A DNA stretch of 64,000 nucleotides from Larix kaempferi (GCA_027924585.1 BSBM01000307.1:13935501-13999500); one strand, 5' to 3'. Shown: positions 44,959-56,015, counted from the first letter of the stretch. Numbers and translations are program-made. The notes: generated by a model not told the origin, from the letters alone.

Positions 44959-46618
44959 TCAGGCTGGACACCTGACCCGTACACCACCCCTACCTCTAAC
45001 AGCTCTCTGACGCTGGGTGAGAAAGCAGTCTACAATACGAGCCACCTTGCGGAGTAGGGCATTGAAGTGCACAGATGCTCCAACCCCATATCTCTGCATG
45101 GGCCTCAGTAGGTCATCAATGGCTGGCTCTGGTACCTCCACAGTCAGCCCAGATAGGTTTCGGTACACCTCCTCCATCTCCTCGACGACAGGATGAGCAC
45201 CAGCAGGAACCACTGCCTCTCCACCTCTGTCTCTCCTTACCAGAAGAGAGAGACCCATTGGTCATATGGGGCCAGCATCTGAACACACATATAAAGTACT
45301 TGTCAGCACTACATCAAAAAAATAATATAATTCACAAAACTAAAAAGTACAAGGGTTTTGTTCTTACTGATATCACACCATGCTGCATCCTCTTGCAGCA
45401 CTAAGTCAGGATCCTCCCGGAAGTCTGTGCCACCGTATGGGAAGTCCTCAACCATGAGCATCTGGCCCTCTAGCCAGTTGAAGAACTCGAAGTCAAAAGT
45501 GATGATGGGACCCCCACCATGGTGGGTCATCAGCTCTACCCATCTGAGCATGTGTGGATCTCTCTGATCCCTGTCATCCAGTACCACCTGCGGGCGCAAG
45601 AGAGGAACCCGATCCAAGAGGAATGACACTATGATCAATCCGTATCCAAACTGCTTGATCTCCCCACGCCGACACTTGGTCAGCTGAGCTCGGATGTTTG
45701 CGAGGAGACCCTCACACCAATTGAACACCATGGGAGACATAAAGTCTTCCGCATATAACATTTGAGTTTGAGTAGCCGTATGTGGAGCTTGGCTACCCGC
45801 CACCCTGGTAATAGTAAGCAGTATATTCCTCAATGGATGACTCACCACGTCTCTGATGAGTATCTTCCCGTTGGAAGGACGAGAAGTAGCAACACAGTGC
45901 TATGACACCATGTCCTCAACTATATGATCATTGGCCCATGTCCTAGTGATATGTACAGCGTCCCCTCTTCTGGACAAATCGGTCAGAAAGTATATGTCCT
46001 CAATGTCAATGTTGAGGATATGCTCACCTATGACAAAGTACTGTTGGGCTGCATCCCAACTCTGTAACATGTGTGTCAAGAACGGGACCTGGGCTCTCAT
46101 CCCCTATACCTAGAAGAACTTGAGCAACCCACAGTTTCGCAAAGCAGCCACACATTGTGGATCGTTTGCCGCTTGCTCATCCTCTATATCGTGTTCTCTC
46201 TCTCGCCACTCTAGTACCATCTCTGCTTGCTAGGAACCTACCAAAAGGGGCATTTAAAGCATGTTAGGTCTTTCTCCAACTTGCACAAACTCATTTCTTG
46301 GAATATTTTTTTATTTTTGGGATTTGAGTTTCCACCATCGCACCTCACCTTTAGGTACAGGGTGACATCGTCGCAGGTCCCATTTTCGAGACTTGCGACG
46401 ACCCAGTCTCGTCGCAAGTCCCGAAAGGCCCACTTGCAACGAGCCAAGGGCGCAATGGCCCCTCCCCAAATCATCAAAAAATGAACAAAAATGAACAAAA
46501 ATGGAAAAACTAAACCACTACAAAGTTGTTGGCTAAGATTTAGGCTTACCTGGTCTGGACAGCTAGTGAAATGGCAGATCGTAGCTCCCGGAATTGACAA
46601 AGGAAGTTTTGGCTCCAA
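44959..46618 (-). pseudogene. RE2 antisense three-exon gene
   Basis: On the minus strand: exon 1 46618-46550 (23 codons, ATG...CAG), intron 1 46549-46230 (GTAAGC...CCTAG), exon 2 46229-45368 (862 bases), intron 2 45367-45279 (89 bases, GTAAGA...TTCAG), exon 3 45278-44959. Intron phases are 0 and 1, and the spliced frame of about 416 codons has no frameshift, only four stops (two near 46120, one at 45898-45900, one TGA early in exon 3). A TATA box lies 63 bases upstream of the ATG. Exon 2 has ILNIDIEDIYFLTDLSRRGD, which is reminiscent of plant mobile domain (PMD) proteins; that link is tentative. RE1 has the same gene with the same exon layout. Confidence 0.75.
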
Positions 46619-46680
46619 ATTGGTACTTCTCCACCCAAATTGGCAATTTGAACAATGTTTCTATTTTTGGTCCATATTTC

Positions 46681-46688
46681 TATTTATA
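46681..46688 (-). promoter_or_regulatory. TATA box of the RE2 antisense gene
   Basis: The minus strand reads CTATAAATAG here, 63 bases before the exon 1 ATG. RE1 has TATAAAATA at the matching place (57991-57999). Confidence 0.65.
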
Positions 46689-46991
46689 GAATGAAATGGA
46701 ATATTCCTTTTCAAATATTTTGATGCTTTTGGGCCATTTACTATAGTTTTGATCGTTTCTCATTATATTTGGGACTATTTGACACTTTCTCTGGTGTACA
46801 GGAGTCGTAAAGTGGTCTTTTGTAGCGTTTCTCACATTACCAATGGTAATTACAGGTAAGAACACTCCTTTGAATGTTTTGTCATTATTGTTTTTGGTTA
46901 AGTTGTAATTATTGCATGAGGATGATTGTACTCTTCATTTGTTCTCGTACTCACCAAATCATGAGAACAAGTACCGAGTTATGATTTATCA

Positions 46992-47374
46992 CTTTTCCGA
47001 GCTCATTAAACTTCCATGGAAAAGGACACCCCCCGGAGTCCATAGTTAAGCTCTTTTCAGACTGCCTAAAATTGAAAAGATTGCCAAGCAAACTTGTTGT
47101 GTTCACGTTAGTTAAAGTATTTGAATGGTCGTCTTCCTGGTGATAGTTTACCCCTTTTTTGGACCAGGGGGCACTAATTACGAAAAATGAATACTCCAGC
47201 CAATCAGGACTGGAAGAGTCCTCTCCCACGTTGTTTTACCCTTTTTCGGGCGATGAGGCTAACTTTACGGAAAAGGACCATTTCGAGTCTTCTTTAGTTC
47301 TTTTCAGACTCTCTAAATATGAAATGACGACCGAGTTTTCCTTCTATGGACTCATTAAATTTTCACATTGAAGG
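46992..47374 (+). other. RE2 conserved six-hairpin array
   Basis: The hairpins are 46992-47024 (CTTTTCC/GGAAAAG), 47053-47079 (CTTTTCA/TGAAAAG), about 47154-47188 (weak), 47240-47276 (CCTTTTTC/GGAAAAGG), 47302-47324 (TTTCA/TGAAA, 13-base loop GACTCTCTAAATA) and 47340-47374 (CCTTC/GAAGG). They match RE1 and RE3 in order and spacing. The array lies about 300-690 bases upstream of the antisense TATA box and 1.23 kb before the 3' LTR. Confidence 0.75.
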
Positions 47375-48590
47375 GCCCGCCACAGGACGAACCCCTCCTG
47401 TCCTAGGTTCGGAAAATATTTGGGATTGGACTCATCTATGAGATGAGCTATACCAAGCATCTAGTTACCCTCATCAAGCTCATTAAAAAACACATGAGGT
47501 ACTCATCGTTCATGATGGGGAAAAAGGAAAGTGTTTGTGTTACCTACCTTAGTGGCAATGTATAGTCATTCTTGAACATGGCACTCATCTACATTTGCAT
47601 ACCGATACTTGGGTCATCTGTTTGTCTATGAGTCCCCACTTACTTTCTAAGTCCTGTCACTCCTCTGAGTCATTCGAAGAAAGTTTCCACTATCAGTTGC
47701 ATTAGAAGTTTGCGTCATTCTCATGTCAATACTGCCAAGTCATGCCATGCCCATGTTCAAGAACACATTCATTACTCATCATTTTCGGTCAGTACACACA
47801 TCGTCGTGTCGTTGTTACTTTGAGTGACTATCAGATGTTATTATACCATCCGATCCACTCTACAAATCTTTTGTCATGTTTCGTGTCGATTGATGGGGGA
47901 TTCATTATGGCCCTCCTTTGACGGATTCATCCTTGTCGACTTCAACTCATCATCCAAGGATTGAATCTAGAAACTAGTCAAGTACCTTGGTCCGGCATGC
48001 CTCAATGGTAGGTCACCTCGCTTTCATCATGAGTTTACATCACTGACTCTTGATTGAAATATTTCATCTTGCGTTCGACGTCAACTCATTTATTCATGCT
48101 CGATGATATGTACTGTGATACCTTGGGAATCATTGACATTAATGGTGATCTCCCTCGCACTTGTTAACAGTTTACATCAATGACTGGTAATCAAGTGGTT
48201 TCTACCATGTTCGACGTCAAGACATTTGTAATCACATGGATAGATTCGTATCATTGCAGGTTCAGATTGAAGACCCTAGGGAGTCATGTTTTTACCCAAC
48301 TTGCGATGGAGTTTGTATTGAGTCATATTACACAGATCCACTTATGTATTGGTCGTGGTTGTGTTATCATATCATCATGGATCTACGCTTGTGTCTAGTA
48401 GCCATGATTGTGTTCAGTCGGTCATTACTCCCATGGATCTGCAATGTATTGGTCGGCATCCATGTTGTAATACATGAGAGATTGCCAATTCAGAGTCAGT
48501 TGTATTGCAGTAGCATCCTTCATCCGACAAGTATTTTGCCATTATTTCTATCAAAGCACTTCATCTGTACATCCTTAACAGCTTCATGCT
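47375..48590 (+). other. RE2 3' noncoding tail
   Basis: This aligns with RE1 58708-59927 over its length (for example GGAAAATATTTGGGATTGGACTCATCTATGA-type blocks), with many small indels and no reading frame kept between the two, so it is noncoding although conserved between copies. Confidence 0.6.
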
Positions 48591-48603
48591 TTGGGGGGCA
48601 TTT
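48591..48603 (+). promoter_or_regulatory. RE2 polypurine tract region
   Basis: TTGGGGGGCATTT lies directly before the 3' LTR; RE1 has TTTGGGGGCATTC in the same place. The G-run primes plus-strand synthesis. Confidence 0.75.
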
Positions 48604-49505
48604 TGTTACACCTAAAATATACCCATCATTATGATTTAGTGTATACATCCCTGAAGTCACCTGGACCAAGTGCTCATTTGGAGGATTTGTACTCAGTTTG
48701 TACACCCTTTTGAGAGGTTGTCGCAGGTTGCACACTAGCAACATGCGAGGTCGCAGGTTGCTCCATAGCAGGGTGCGACAAGGTCTGTTAATTGGAAAAA
48801 ATAGCCATTTCGAGATCTTTCTCGAAGTCTTCCCATTTGGGGGCTTATCCCTGCTCTCCTGGAGAGTTGGTACTCGACCCCTAGCCTGTTGGAAAGATCC
48901 CCTATCTCTCTCCTACCATCACTCATCCTATCCTATCCATAACCTCATCCACTTAGTCCTATATATGTGAGGCTCACTCCCATACCAAAGAGAGGAACAC
49001 TATGGTATCTACATGCTAGTGAAATCTCTCTTAGGACACCTTCACTCACCTCTTGGAGAATTCATGCTTCCTTGGAAGGGCTTGGAAATTGGCTTGTGTG
49101 GAGAAGGGCTGCTACGTTAAGTCATTGGTTGTGGTTCTATATCTCTATCATGTACTCCTCTATTTGCAGTAATACAAATTCTTTCCACCAATATTGTTCT
49201 TAATGTGTAATGATGTTGTGTTGTTTACCTGCTTAACTGTTTACATAGATCTCTTATTGTATAGATGCTCTTTACTTGTTTCTCTTTTATGTGTCTTAAC
49301 AGGTCTTCTAGCTTAGATCTGAGGACTTCGGGACGTGGAACAACATTCGGGAGAAAGGATAGCGAAATCAAAGAGGTAATACATCAAGTACTTGATCCTT
49401 AAGTAGATCTAGGAAACGCGTTTGTAGTCTGTTCTATTTGTTCTAGACTCGCATTGAGCTAGGGAGATCCGGCTCGCCTCCGGTCGAGTGGATTGTCCGG
49501 TAACA
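48604..49505 (+). repeat. RE2 3' LTR
   Basis: Direct repeat of 34028-34929, same ends, followed by the CCCCC target duplication. Confidence 0.95.
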
Positions 49506-49510
49506 CCCCC

Positions 49511-51330
49511 ACCTCCCATTGGAGGCGATGGGCACACACACAATTCTGAAGGAGGTGTACCTCTACGTTCTGGCAGAGGACCACCCCAATCTAGAAACCA
49601 TTTCCCACCCCCTGGTGGTAGAGGCGGAGGGCCACCCCCCCCCCCCCCCCCCCGGTGGTGGTGAACCTCCACCTTATGGTGGAGGCCCATCCCATCCTGG
49701 TGGTGGTTGTGGAGGACCATCCCACCCTGGTGGTCATGGTGGTGGACCATCCCACCCTGGTGGCGGTGTTGGAGGACCATCCTATCCTAGTGGATGTGGA
49801 GGAAGTGGCCCTTACCCTTTCAGCAACAGTAGTGGACCACCGCCTCCTCCCAGCGAAGGTGGTGGAGTCCCACCCTATCCTGATGGTAGCAGCGGACCAC
49901 CAACTCCTCCCGACGGAGGCGGTGGAGGTCCATCCTATCCCGATGGTAGTAGCAGACCCCCACAATTTGGATGCGGCCCACCCCCTCCTAGTGGTGGAGG
50001 AGGGCCCCCACCTTATGGTAATGGACCACCTTATTATGGTGATGGACCACCCTTTTATGGTGGCGGACCTACTTACGGTCCAGGAGGCATACCCCCTTAT
50101 GGTCAGTTTTTTTCGGGGACACCCTACAACTAGTTGATTCAACGTCCTATTGGTCCATACATTCTGTATCAGTGCCCGTAGCCGAACCAACAGCTTCCCT
50201 TTTTTGCTACTTTGGACCTTCCCGATTTGTGTCGTCTGATAAATGATCCCATTTTCCCTGGGCATAACTAGCCACCCATTCCGGTTAAATTACCATCAGA
50301 TATCCCCAAATTTGATGGAAAGCCTAGTGAGGATCCCAAAAACTATGTGATGACTTACCATTTATGGTGTTCATCCAACTCCTTGATGAACGACTCGATC
50401 TGTCTTAGGTTATTTCATCGGACTCTCACCGGTACAGCTTCCAAGTGGTACATTGAACTACCACCCAATTCTTTTCCAGATTTCGGATCTCTTGATATGT
50501 CATTTTTTACCCACTTCCAGTTGCCCATTTGCTATGATACTGGTACAGACTTATTGACCTCCCTTCACGAAAACACTTCCCCTCATATTTCAGATCATAT
50601 TCATGAATGGCGGTGAAGACGATGTCTTATTAAGGCTCATATTCCGGACCCACTCTTAGCTGACTGGTTCACAAATTCACTTTTACCTGTTGTAGCTTGA
50701 GATGTAGCTATGGGAGGAGCCATCACTGAAGAACAGGCTATTGCCCGTGCCCATTACTTAGACTTGGTCTATGCTCAATCCGACATATTTTATGAAATTG
50801 TTCTTGACGCACCCCACACTATGTATGATCCCGCAAAACCACCTAAGGGACCACAGGATAATGGCATCATTGGTTCCCTTTCCTCCCAACCTTCTACTCA
50901 AACTGGTGGCTCGTCGAACCCCCAAGGTTCTTCCCCATCACCACCACATCCTGGCAACAAAACTACCAAGCACACCACTCTTACCTCCACCGAAGAGGTG
51001 AATTCTGTGCAATCAGCTTCATCTCAGAAGTACGGTGGTAAGAAGAAGAACAAAGGGAAACCTAAGAAATCTTCTAACTAACAAGATCCCAAGCCCACTC
51101 AGGAAGACACCAAATAGAAGAGGAAGTTGAAGTATCCTTTTTTATTGTGCAGTGGAGACCATTTCTCAAAAGAATGTCCCCATTGAGACGAAGTTCAGAA
51201 GTTTTTCAAAGGAAAATCTACTACCGCGGTTCTCAACGATCCCTTCCCCACTCAGAACCAGCAACTAATTGCACACACCTCTCCTTCCCAAGAAGAAGCA
51301 TCCTCCACCACGCATGTTCTCATGATGCGT
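49511..51330 (+). pseudogene. RE1 gag, third fragment (Pro/Gly-rich, capsid, zinc knuckle)
   Basis: The Pro/Gly-rich segment (49511-50133) consists largely of GGGPSHPGG- and PPYGGG-like repeats and contains a run of about 20 C near 49636-49653. The capsid region (50200-50620) has KLPSDIPKFDGKPSEDPKN-like and RTLTGTASKWYIELPP text with stops. The block with DLVYAQSDIFYEIVLDAPHT follows (50710-51081), then KYPFLLCSGDHFSKECP (near 51135), a zinc knuckle whose first Cys is now Phe. It matches RE2 gag along its length. Confidence 0.85.
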
Positions 51331-51367
51331 AGTGAGACCGTCAACTTGAACACACGTTCCCGCTCGT

Positions 51368-52640
51368 GTGACTTTGTCCCGCCAAAGGAACCCGTTGGAA
51401 GTAATACTGAAAAAAGCTTCCACTTCGATTCCTGACGTCACCATACCGCATGCTTCTCTCACCATTGAGAATCCCTCTTTAGAGTCAATGTTGCGTCCAC
51501 CCAAGAGCACAATTCAAAAAGTTGTTTTCAATCCCAATGCTTGGGCTGCTCAGATTTACATTATTGTAGAGGACTTGGCACAAGCTCCTTGTGCTATGTC
51601 GATGCTTGAGGTCTTGCAGAATTGTCCTAACCAACGCAAGACTCTCCTCGTTGCCATCGGTGCAGTTGATCTAGATTCTTCTAATACCATCATGTTTCGG
51701 CTAGAATACCTTAAGCCGAGGCTTTCAGATCAATTGGCATTTCAAGTTGCCACAAACATTGCTGGCAAGACAATCCATCGCACCGTTTTGGGTGAAGGTG
51801 CCTCTACTTCAGTTATGTCAATTGCATGTTGGAGAGCCATTGGCTCTCCTAACTTGAACCATTCTCCCACCACCTTGAAAGCATTCGACGGACGTGACTT
51901 TCAACCTCATGGGCTCTTACAAGCCTTAGCAGTCGAGTTGGGGGGCAAGACCACAACCATTAATGTGGAAGTGGTCGCTGCCTCGTTAGATTATATTATT
52001 TTGCTTGGTCGTAATTGGTTTTACGCCATGACTGTGGTCACATCATCTGTCTTCCGCATAGTACAATTCCCCCACCAAGGCCGAATTGTCACTATCAACC
52101 AACTGGATTTCTATACACCTCACACTGCTACTCATCCCTGCGATAATGTTCCATTACTTGGACAATCTTCACAGCTATATGAGAGCATGGGGATTGGCCT
52201 CATTAATGACTCATCCCTTATGGGCATCTTTCCAACCTCGAATCCCCCTAATCATGTTGCCACGGTGAACATGATCTCCTCCAGGATTTCATCTAATATC
52301 CCCAACTCTACTGATCAATGGATTGTACCTGATGAAGCCACTACGCACCTTATTGGAGACACCATGCCTCTTTCACCCACTGAAATCACTTACGAGGCTG
52401 TCCATTCAGCACCAAAGGACCACTTGGATGTGGCCTCCACATCCTATTCTCTACAGTGGATGTCATCCCTACCCGATCCTTTGCTTCAGACTTTCCATTC
52501 TGATGAATCCATTATGGAAATCATGAGTGCGGATGACCCTCCATGGAAATACCTCCATCATCAATCGTCATTCCTTCCTTCATCGGCTACTGTGGAGAAT
52601 AGCATCACCACCATCTTTACACCAGACGTCTACCCTTTCT
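51368..52640 (+). pseudogene. RE1 protease region, catalytic Asp lost
   Basis: This is a long open frame. The retropepsin motif reads TVLGEGASTSVMSIACWRAI, with Gly (codon 51791-51793) where RE2 has the catalytic Asp. DYIILLGRNWFYAM near 52000 is the second conserved strand. A spacer of about 180 residues, also present in RE2, follows (LINDSSLMGIFPTSNPPNHV and on). The same frame continues to 53050 and joins the RT without a break. Loss of the Asp makes the protease inactive. Confidence 0.85.
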
Positions 52641-53540
52641 CTCAGTCCTTGATACTCACGTGTGGAACAAACTCTGAAGGCAACTTGGAAAATATTGAAC
52701 CTACCATTTCGGTAGACATATCGGTTACCCCTGGTGTACTGGAACACATTCTCTTAGGCCAGAAGTGTTCCCATGAAGAGATTACAATCTTCATGGCCTT
52801 GTTCAAGCAATTTCGATATGTGTTTGCTTGGACGTATGAGGGGATGTCCGGGATAGACCCCGCTATTGTTTCACACATGATTCAAACCTATCCTAACGCT
52901 AAACCTGTCCAAAAAAAGTTGCGACCGGTACACCCTCGCAAGACTGTGGCAATCAAGGGAGAGATTGAAAATCTCTTGAAGGATGGATTTATCTACCCTG
53001 TCCCACTAACAGAATGGGTATCAAACGTCGTCCATGTAGCTAAAAAGTAGGGTACCATTCATGTCTGCATCGATTATTGGGATCTCAACAAGGCCAGTCC
53101 TAAGGACAACTACCCGACTCCCTTTATCAACCAGATCATTGAAAATTGTGCTGGAAGTGTCATTTTTTCTTTCATGGATGGCTTTTATGGTTACAACCAG
53201 ATCGAGATCCACCCCTCCGACCAACACAAGACAAATTTCATCTGTCCTTGGGGTACATTTTCCTATCGCAAGCTCCCTTTTGGTCTTCATAATGCTGGTA
53301 CCACATCCCAGCGGGTCATGTCGTATTCCTTTCACGACGTGAAGGACTTTGTGGAACCCTACTTAGATGATATAGCTTCCCATTCACGGCTGTGCGAGTA
53401 CCACATTGACCATCTAATAGAAGTATTCCTCAAATGCAGGCGTTATAACATCTGCTTTAACCCTCACAAGTGTATCTTCTGCGTCGAGTCTGGATGCCTC
53501 CTCGGTTTTTTTTGTCTCGAAAGATGGGATCCGCATTGAT
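52641..53540 (+). pseudogene. RE1 reverse transcriptase, decayed
   Basis: The linker FRYVFAWTYEGMSGIDPA and KLRPVHPRKTVAIKGEIENL lead to a TAG at 53048-53050. Beyond it are IHVCIDYWDLNKASPK, IFSFMDGFYGYNQIEIHPSD, KLPFGLHNAGTTSQRVM and FVEPYLDDIASHSR (YLDD codons 53360-53371, both Asp kept). The thumb begins with NICFNPHKCIFCVESGCLLG, then a frameshift near 53510. It is close to RE2 along the whole length. Confidence 0.88.
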
Positions 53541-53543
53541 CCC

Positions 53544-54317
53544 TTGAAGGTGGAATCCATCGTCGCTCTCCCACCTCCCACTGACATCACGGAACTTCAA
53601 AGTTTGCATTGGAAGGCAACTTATTTAAGGCTTTTTGTCCGTAATTTCACACAAAAGACGCAGGGTTACATGAGACTACTCACGAAAGACATACCATTCA
53701 TTTGGGACGACCAAGTACAACAATATTTTGATAGTCTAAAACATGCTATCACGCACACCCCTGTGCACCAACCACCCAATTACTACAAGGATTATATTCT
53801 TTATCTTACCGCTTCTGCCACCACAATCGCCATGGTCTTTGTACACAAAGACAACAACACCAAGGAACATGTGATATATTACTTAACTAAGAGTCTCATT
53901 GACACTGAAACGTGTTACTCACATGATGAGAAACTCGCTCTCGCTGCAGTTATTGCCATCCAAAAGTTCCGACATTACATTTTGCTCTACACCACCACCA
54001 TCATCGCTGATTCAAACCCCATGTACCATGTTTTGACACGGCAGGTGCTTGGGGGTAAGTATTCATGCTGGATCATGATACTCTAGGAATTTGATCTCCT
54101 TTTCAAAAGGCCTAAGTCTAAAAAGTATTTGGTGTTTGCCGAGCTGATCTGTGATCTTCCTCGGGCTGATGTCGACTTTGAGCCCAATGATTCTCTTCCA
54201 GACAAATCATTGTTCCTCATCAGTATGTCTGATCCGTGGTATGGAGATATCACTTTATATCTTCAGACCCAACGTTTCAGCCCCCAACACTCATGGAACG
54301 ACCATCATCGAATATGC
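53544..54317 (+). pseudogene. RE1 RT thumb and RNase H
   Basis: The frame shows TDITELQSLHWKATYLRLFV, then DYILYLTASATTIAMVFVHK (first Asp position changed as in RE2), DTETCYSHDEKLALAAVIAI (Glu) and TTIIADSNPMYHVLTRQVLG (Asp). A TAG lies at about 54084. It is the retroviral-type RNase H. Confidence 0.82.
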
Positions 54318-55474
54318 CACCATGCAAAGTATTACATGATCAGTGATACCTTGTACCGTCGTGGTATTGATTCTATTCTTCAACATTGTCTCACTCATGA
54401 AGAGGCTGAACACGTCTTAAATGACTGTCACGCTAAGGTGTGTGGTGGTCATCTCTCTGGAATGGCTACATCCCAGAAAATACTTCGCGCAGGATATTGA
54501 TGGCCATTTATCTTAAAGATTGTTTCGAGGCCATCAAAAAATGTCCTCCATGCCAGCACTTTCAAACTAAAAATTGCACCCACCCAGCCCTGTTACACCC
54601 AGTTATTTCCATTGGCCCCTTCGCTAAATGGGGTATTGACTTCATGCACTATAAGCCTACCTCGGTCGGGGGGCATGGTTACGTCATAGTAGCCGTAGAT
54701 TACTTTACAAAGTGGGCCGAGGCTATGCCTGCATACACGGATAATGACAAGACCTCCGCACTCTTCATGTTCAATCATGTTATAGCGTGGTTCGAAGTTC
54801 CTCAAGCTATAGTCACCGACCATGGTTCCCACTTCATGAACCACATGGTTGACGAATTGAGCACTAGATTGGATTTTCACCATGAAAACTCAACACCGTA
54901 CTACCCGCAGTCCAATGGACAAGTAGAGGCCATTAACAAGCTCTTGAAAACCATGATCCAACGCATGGTGGATACGCACAAGTCCAACTGGCACAACATT
55001 CTCTTCTCCCCATTATGGACTTATCGAACTTCCGTCAAGACCTCCACTGGATTTACCCCCTTAAAATTAATTTATGGATTGGAGATAGTCCTACCGATAG
55101 AGTACGAGATTTCGTCCCTCAAACTCGCAGTTGAACTTCTCCCTAACACTACTGCTAAGGAAGAATGCTTCCTCTAGCTAGCAAAACTCGATGAGACTCA
55201 CTGCAATGCCGCTCTTGCCAATGAGGCTCATAAGAAACGCATCAAAGTGCAGTATGACAAGTTGGTAGAACCTTGTGTCTATAGCGAGGGTGATTTGGTC
55301 CTTACGTATGACCAAAGACATGATAAGCTGGGGGCATGAAATTTTGAGTCCAAGTGGCATGGGCCCTACATAGTGAAGCACGTTTTGGAGAAGGGAACCT
55401 ACGAACTTGAAGACTATGACGAGATAGCTTTAGGTGAGCTCTGCAATGGGATTTACCTGAAGAGGTACTACGCC
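54318..55474 (+). pseudogene. RE1 integrase, decayed; ends at a splice-donor-like site
   Basis: The zinc-binding part is CHAKVCGGHLSGMATSQKIL and PPCQHFQTK, with a stop and frame change near 54498. The core has KWGIDFMHYKPTSVG (first Asp), QAIVTDHGSHFMNHM (second Asp) and PQSNGQVEAINKLLK (Glu). A stop lies near 55176, and the GPY/F motif HGPYIVKHVL is near 55360. The gene ends YLKRYYA with TGA at 55472-55474. The reading frame passes AG|GTACTA at 55463-55470, the donor of the intron proposed at 55465-55606. Confidence 0.88.
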
Positions 55475-55606
55475 TGATTTTTTCATGCATAAGTACGTTG
55501 TATATACTCTACATGGTGTGCGTGTTTTTGTGTGGTGTGACGTTTTTGTTTAGTGTGTCTAGATCTTGTTTTCGCTTCTTATACCATGTTCTATCTGCGT
55601 GTGCAG
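55465..55606 (+). other. Candidate intron joining RE1 integrase to aRNH
   Basis: The 142-base segment starts GTACTA (donor AG|GTACTA), is T-rich, and ends GTGTGCAG at 55606. Splicing removes the integrase stop codon and places aRNH in frame: the codon formed is AG+A, followed by WKLGFTDGASRH. 142 is not a multiple of three, so the frame change is required and fits exactly. In RE2 both splice dinucleotides are mutated (GT to AT, AG to AT). Confidence 0.65.
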
Positions 55607-56015
55607 ATGGAAACTTGGATTCACGGACGGCGCCAGCCGACATACTCGTAACCTTGCTTCAGCAGCCTGGGTTCTCTATTATCCCATCGGTAAGCTTATC
55701 AACTCATGAGGAATGCGTCTAGGTTTCTCAACCAACAATGCTGCGGAATATCAAGCAGACATTGGAACCCTAACCGATGCTCTTTCCTTGGGTATGGACC
55801 ACATTGTTATCTATTTGGATTCACAACTGGTGGCCTCTCCTTTCAACCATATTTATGCTATCTGTGACCCTATCCTACTCCGTCTCTATAGATGAGTCCG
55901 TCTTCTGGAAAGGTCCCTTGAATCTATTCAATAGCTACACATTCCACGAGACAGGAACGCAGTCGCTGACTCAATGGCCAACTTCATTCTAGATTGGTAC
56001 ATTGCACACACATAG
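55607..56015 (+). pseudogene. RE1 archaeal-type RNase H after integrase
   Basis: The frame reads LGFTDGASRHTRNLASAAWV (first Asp), FSTNNAAEYQADIGTLTDAL (Glu), IVIYLDSQLVASPFNHIY (second Asp) and RDRNAVADSMANFILDWYIA (last Asp), ending at TAG 56013-56015. Stops occur near 55708, 55893 and 55932. It matches the RE2 domain at 44270-44683. It probably forms the C-terminus of a spliced Pol protein. Confidence 0.85.

Larger units (their letters stand above)
34028..49505 (+). mobile_element. RE2: full-length relative of RE1 (15.5 kb)
   Basis: LTRs of 902 bases each (34028-34929, 48604-49505) both run TGTTACACCTAAAAT...GGTAACA and differ at about 8 of 240 bases compared. CCCCC duplications at 34023-34027 and 49506-49510 flank the element, which lies in the Pro/Gly-rich part of RE1 gag. 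It carries primer-binding site, long leader, gag, protease, RT, RNase H, integrase, aRNH, an antisense three-exon gene, a six-hairpin array, tail and polypurine tract. It is complete in structure but has stops and frameshifts in most genes. Confidence 0.93.

Noticed and set aside
48236-48634. 132-codon plus-strand ORF before the RE2 3' LTR
   Set aside because: The aligned RE1 segment has stops and indels in this frame, so it is chance.
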